Of a DNA stretch of 64,000 nt, positions 59,899 to 64,000 are shown piece after piece. The translations under genes and the position numbers were made by a program. Position 1 is the stretch's first letter. Each line of letters opens with the position of its first letter. The notes under the pieces are model-generated. The model was not told where the DNA came from. It did no database searches and saw only the letters and a list, made by a program, of their open reading frames with translations. Source of the stretch: Cocos nucifera (Eukaryota; Streptophyta; Magnoliopsida; Arecales; Arecaceae); the NCBI GenBank assembly GCA_006176705.1, contig QRFJ01000775.1, forward strand, positions 679,136 through 743,135. The letters are read 5' to 3'.

Positions 59899-61428
59899 TA
59901 TTGCCCAGAGGTAGCAACCCAAAGGGGAGGGGGGTGAATTAGGTTCTTATAAAAGCTTTAGCCAAATTTAACTCTAAGCAATTATGTGCTTTGATTTTAA
60001 TCTAAGTGATGAGGATGAGATGTATATAATATGAGCAGCGGAATTAAGATAACAAAATCAAACTATAAAAGTAAAGTAAGAATTATAAGCATGCAAAGTA
60101 TATAGAGAGATAGAAGAAAAAAGCACAACACAAACATACAAAGATTTATAGTGGTTTGGAGCAACCCGCTCCAACGTCCACTCTCCAAGCTTTTCTTGAG
60201 AATTTCACTATAATCTACGCTTGATTATAGTGTGTTTATTTTTTTAGGCTTACAAATAAACCTAGTTGATTTTCACAGGAGCACCAACCAAAATCTAACA
60301 TCGTTAGTTTTTTGGGTTCACTAACAACCCAGTTGATTTTTTAGGATCACCAACCAAAACCTACAATATCCAATTTCGAGCTTGGATGGACCTAAACTCT
60401 AATTTTCTTTCTCTCAAAGAAACTTGAAAAGAAATTAAAAAATACAAGTAAAGTTTTAGCATAATATAAAAAATAAAGTATAAGCTCTTTTAAATTCTAA
60501 AGAACAAGCCGATAATGTGCTCGATTGAAGCTTGGCTTTTCTTCAAATTATGCTTGAGAGGATGTGGAAGATGTTGGAGAAGATTGCTTTGAAGGCTTGT
60601 TGAAATCTATGCACAACACTCCTCTCTTTTTTCTTTTCTTTGGATATTCAATGTTCCGCATAAAATCTGAAAGATTTTCTCTCTAAATCCCTTAATCTCT
60701 TTCTTCTATTTGTTCAATTAGTTCTCCACCTTTAAATACCTTTAGAGAAGATTGGAGTGAGAGTTTTAAGCTGTTGGAAGCTCTAAAATAGCCGTTGGGG
60801 TCGAAAAATAGCCGTTGAAAAACTATCCATTGAAGATTATCCATATAGATCGAGATCTCTTGATTTTTTATGAGATCTCTCATCAGATTTCGAGGCCTCT
60901 CGATTTTTCATGAGACGTCTCACCAGAACCATGAGACCTCTCGAGAAATCTACGAGATCTCTCACTCTCAGAGCACAGAAATGAAGTTTCTATCTCCTAA
61001 GAATGAGACATCTTAAGTTCAACTCGAGACCTCTCGAGACTGTGCTAGAATATTATTTCATTATGCTAGACCACTCGAGAGCTCTAGAAAAATATTCGAG
61101 ACATCTCAAAAAATTCTGACTTCATTTTTCTTCAATGTTTGACCTTCCAAACTTGAGTTTCTTGGCCCCAAACTCTTTTAAACATAATTGCTTCCTTCCA
61201 TTTTAATTTTTCTTCTTTCAATCATACTTTCTTTATACCAAGCCATCCAAATATGTGTGAATTTGCTCTTTTAAGTATTTTGGCATGGCATCTTGAGAGG
61301 ATTTATTCTTGAGATAAATTCTTCATTTTGGATACTTGAAAAATCCTACACGTATTCTTGAAACATATGATTAGATACATAATATACTCAATATTTTGGA
61401 ATCATCAAAATCAATCTCAGGGTCAATA
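59899..61428 (-). repeat. 5' LTR of the SIRE-like element
   Basis: Collinear with 54406-55938; ends AGGGTCAATA on the plus strand. Confidence 0.93.
60730..60738 (-). promoter_or_regulatory. LTR TATA-like box, SIRE-like 5' LTR
   Basis: Minus-strand TATTTAAAG, in the LTR that would drive the gag transcript. Confidence 0.55.
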
Positions 61429-61433
61429 CCATG
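61429..61433 (+). repeat. TSD CCATG of the SIRE-like element, right copy
   Basis: Pairs with 54401-54405. Confidence 0.85.
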
Positions 61434-61755
61434 GCCAACCTCAATAGTCCTCATCTTCAGCCAGGGTCAACGTGGAGGTTAGGCGAAGGGAGTAAGTGGC
61501 ATTAATCAAGAAGAAGTAGTGGTCAGGGCCAGACTCATCCATAATAAATGTGCCTCGATGGATGAAGTAGTGGAGCAGTGCAAGGGCACCATGTGTCCCG
61601 ATCCTATTCATTCAAGTGATTGGCCCCACCAATCTAGGCCATTGGTGTCGACAGTTCATGGAAAGTTAGATATCTCCAATCTTGGAAAGCCACTTGGTGG
61701 GCATCCATGGTGGCTATGTGAACCATAGCCTAATCGAAGCCATCTGAGCTCTTAT
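61434..61755. other. Remainder of the old repeat DNA
   Basis: Continuation of the sequence interrupted at 54405. No recognisable gene; the open frame at 61519-61728 has no family features. Confidence 0.45.
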
Positions 61756-61779
61756 CACTATAAGAAAATAGAGTATTAG

Positions 61780-62360
61780 CGAAGGCATTTTGGCCGTCGT
61801 TAATAATGAGTATTAGCGACGGTAAAATTATCATCGCTAATAAACTTTTTACTGATAGCTTTAGAGATAAAAATTTAGCCATCGCTAATAGTTATTAGCG
61901 TAGGCAGTGGCGATGGCTATATCGTTGCTATAGGTGTTAGCGATGGTATCAATGATGGCAACTTAGCCATTGCTAATATTAAGTAATTTTATTTTTTAAT
62001 TAAATTTTATTATTATTAGCGAGGGTAGGTAATTATTAGCGATGGTATTTTTCATTATAAATAAAAAATAATTTTATTTTTTTAAATTAAATTTTATTAT
62101 TATTCATGATGGTAGATACTTATTAGCGATGGCATTTTATTATTGCTAATAAAAAATAATTTTATTTTTTTAATTAAATTTTATTATTATTAGCGATGAT
62201 AGATATTTATTAGTGATGATGTTCTGCTGTTGCTAATAATTATTTTTATCGATGGCAAATAGCGACCATGAAATTGGCCATTGCAAAAACTAAAAAATTA
62301 TTAGCAATGGCTTTGGCCATCGCTAATAGTCTTACCATATTAGTGATGGCAAAAATATCA
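61780..62360. repeat. Subterminal TTAGCGATGGC repeats, outer block
   Basis: Roughly twenty copies in both orientations, separated by AT-rich AATTTTATTATTATT spacers. Confidence 0.82.
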
Positions 62361-63463
62361 TCACTAAATATTATCACTAATTTTAATTATTTTTATTTTT
62401 TAAATATAATATATTTTAAAATTTAAAACTCATCTTTACTATTCATTATCTAAATAACTATCATTAGAGTATTGTCATAAAAAATCGCCTCAATCTGATA
62501 CCTCTAGCTATGTCGATCAACAAAATTTAGTTTCAATGGCTACAAACAACTGCATGATGATCTGATAAATAGAGATCATCGATCAGTCCAAAAACTTACA
62601 ATGATGATTTTGATGATATTTATAGCATATTATCAAAATTTTATTTAAATCGAATATTATTATCATGATCAATTTAGCATGAAATAATTTAGACTATTAA
62701 ATAAAAAATAAGTGATCAAAAGATCAAACAACATTATAGGATGACTTTTTAGATAAATAATCTTTACTACTACTTTGATCATTTATCATAAAATTCAAAC
62801 CGCACTTATGTGAACGATCCAAAACTATATGTCTCTTGATACTTATTATTAAAGTCTTTAAGTAATTATACTTGTACTTTTATAAGATCTACTTAACATG
62901 AATGATTCATATATATGTGGTTTAAATTTTATGATCATCACCATATAAATAATTAAAGTAGTAGAAAAGATCATTTACCTAAAAAATCATCTTAATCAGA
63001 TACCATTTGGCCTTTCGATCATTTATTTTTTATTTAATGATCGAAATCATTTCATACTAAATTAATCATGATAATGATGTCTGGTTGAAGTAAAATTTTG
63101 ATAGTATTTTATAAATATCATCGAGATCAGTATTGTAAGTCTTCAAATCCATTGGTGGTCTCTATCTATTAGACCATTATGTGATTATTCATGATTGTCG
63201 AAATTAAATTTTATTGATAGATATAGCTAGGGCTATCAAATTGAGGTAATTTTTTTATGATGATACTCTATTAATAATTATTTAAATAATGAATAGTGAA
63301 GATGAATTTTAAATTCTAAAATTATATCATATTTATATAAAAATAAAAAAAATTTAAAATTAGCAACTGCATTTAGCGATGGCAAAAAGTGATGGCATTT
63401 TTGCCATCGCTAATTTGGTATTAGCAATGCATTGCTAACTATTAGTGATGGCCAAAGCCATCG
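62304..63463. repeat. Large imperfect inverted repeat, arms ~0.5 kb
   Basis: Left arm 62304-62820 and right arm 62898-63463 are reverse complements over their length with scattered changes. Examples: CACTAATAGT or CGCTAATAGT beside GGCTTTGGCC at the outer edge, TTACTATTCATTATCTAAAT (about 62437) against its complement at about 63283, and TTTACTACTACTTTGATCAT (about 62763) against a complement at about 62960. The loop is about 77 bases. Confidence 0.85.
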
Positions 63464-63715
63464 TTAATAAATTTTAAATTTTAAATTTTTTTATCATAAT
63501 TATAATTAAATTAATTAACTATCGATGGCCATTAGTGATTGCTTTATTTGCCATCACTAATAATTTTGAAAAAAATTTTTAATTTTTTTTTTAAAAATAT
63601 ATATATTTTAAAATTTTTAGTATTAACGATGGCTTTCTAGTTTTAGTGATGCAGTTACCATCATGAATATTTCTATCGACGGTATTAGCGACGGCAAATT
63701 TGTCATCGCTAATAC
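63360..63715. repeat. Subterminal TTAGCGATGGC repeats, inner block
   Basis: About ten copies in both orientations, some changed to TTAGTGATGGC or TTAACGATGGC by transitions. Confidence 0.82.
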
Positions 63716-63740
63716 TCCTCTAATTTTTTGTTCTTCTCAC

Positions 63741-64000
63741 GATTCTCCTTCCGCTGGCATCCAAAGCCTCCTCAACCTCCCCGACCCCCCTTTCCTCCCT
63801 CTCGTTCCATCCCCCCCACCCCATCCCTCCAGCATCTCGCAGTCCTAAGCTCGCATCCCTCCATGCCCACGATCGCTCTCTCATTGGTGCCCACCCCTTC
63901 AACCCTCTGACCCCCTTTCCTCCCCCCACCCTGTCCCTTCGAGTCCTAAGTCCCTTCATGCCCGTGCCCCTCTCACCGATGCCCAAACCCCCTCAGCCCC
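63741..64000. other. C-rich sequence, unassigned
   Basis: Plus strand rich in C (CCCC runs, CATCCCTCCA-type words). It could be a 5' leader or captured host sequence within a CACTA element, or flanking DNA. Open frames on both strands are products of the base bias. Confidence 0.4.

Larger units (their letters stand above)
54406..61428 (-). mobile_element. SIRE-like Ty1/copia element with gag only
   Basis: LTRs 54406-55938 and 59899-61428 (1533 and 1530 bp), TSD CCATG, minus-strand PBS at 59896-59885, and a gag of the SIRE/Maximus type (59836-58136). No protease, integrase or RT follows: 55939-58135 is AT-rich and noncoding. LTRs end CAATA/TATTG rather than a clean CA/TG. The element is non-autonomous. 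Its gag is broken only by a few in-frame stops, so it is among the younger insertions here. Confidence 0.93.
61756..63740. mobile_element. CACTA-type terminus with subterminal repeats and internal palindrome
   Basis: Begins CACTATAAGAAAATAGAG, one base off the CACTACAAGAAA terminus common in plants. Motifs of the form TATTAGCGATGGCA and TGCCATCGCTAATA follow at high density to about 62360 and again at 63360-63715. Near 63710-63740 an inverted, weaker version of the terminus can be seen (AATACTCCTCTAATTTTTTG), without a clean TAGTG. It may be a short palindromic CACTA derivative ending there, or the left end of a larger element running out of the window. Confidence 0.7.

Noticed and set aside
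63663..63986. Overlapping open frames on both strands in C-rich DNA
   Set aside because: Pro/Ser- and Gly/Arg-rich products of the base bias; no evidence of a gene.

Overview
This is plant nuclear DNA made almost entirely of transposable elements. The window shows Ty3/gypsy and Ty1/copia polyprotein remnants of plant lineages, long LTRs flanked by 5-bp target-site duplications (TSDs), plant initiator-Met and Asp tRNA primer-binding sites, and CACTA (En/Spm) ends. The AT-rich composition and the mix of lineages (Tekay/Del-like chromovirus, Tat/Athila-like, Angela-like and SIRE-like) fit a flowering plant with a large genome. A monocot such as a palm is my guess; the sequence does not settle the species. 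I see no host gene, rRNA, tRNA gene or CRISPR array.

Layout. 1-2203: 3' part of a CACTA element, with a decayed five-exon Ptta/En/Spm-type gene and a subterminal hairpin-repeat block. 2204-14068: an Angela-like copia element entering from the left and ending in its 3' LTR. Its integrase is split by a complete 6.5-kb Tat/Athila-like element (3046-9533) that carries only gag and protease. 14069-15253: older LTR-like debris with a 36-bp minisatellite. 15254-51615: one chromodomain gypsy element (TSD CCGTG/CCATG) swollen to 36 kb by four later insertions: a gag-only copia in its 5' LTR (16055-19315), a solo LTR in its reverse transcriptase (23903-25820), a minus-strand copia in its 3' LTR (30219-51049), and a second copia of similar organisation inside that one (35628-45800). 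51616-54405 and 61429-61755: old unrecognised repeat DNA, split by a gag-only SIRE-like copia (54406-61428). 61756 to about 63740: a CACTA-type end with TTAGCGATGGC-type subterminal repeats around a large imperfect palindrome. The C-rich remainder is unassigned.

Boundaries rest on internal checks. TSDs match or differ by one base. The two LTRs of the 36-kb element come to about 2.44 and 2.46 kb once nested DNA is removed. Each partner LTR supplies an empty site for the insertion in the other. The solo LTR independently fixes both ends of the LTR of the element at 3046.

Every coding region is broken, mostly by in-frame TAG codons where the family has Gln or Trp, while long reading frames stay in register. 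That pattern suggests methylation-driven decay. At least four elements are partial sets (gag-PR only, gag only twice, or gag missing) and would have needed enzymes or Gag from relatives. I found no previously undescribed functional system. The most unusual items are the depth of nesting, the partial elements, the palindrome in the CACTA-type end, an LTR that seems to have grown past its primer-binding site, and an LTR ending in a (TA)n tract exactly at its TSD.
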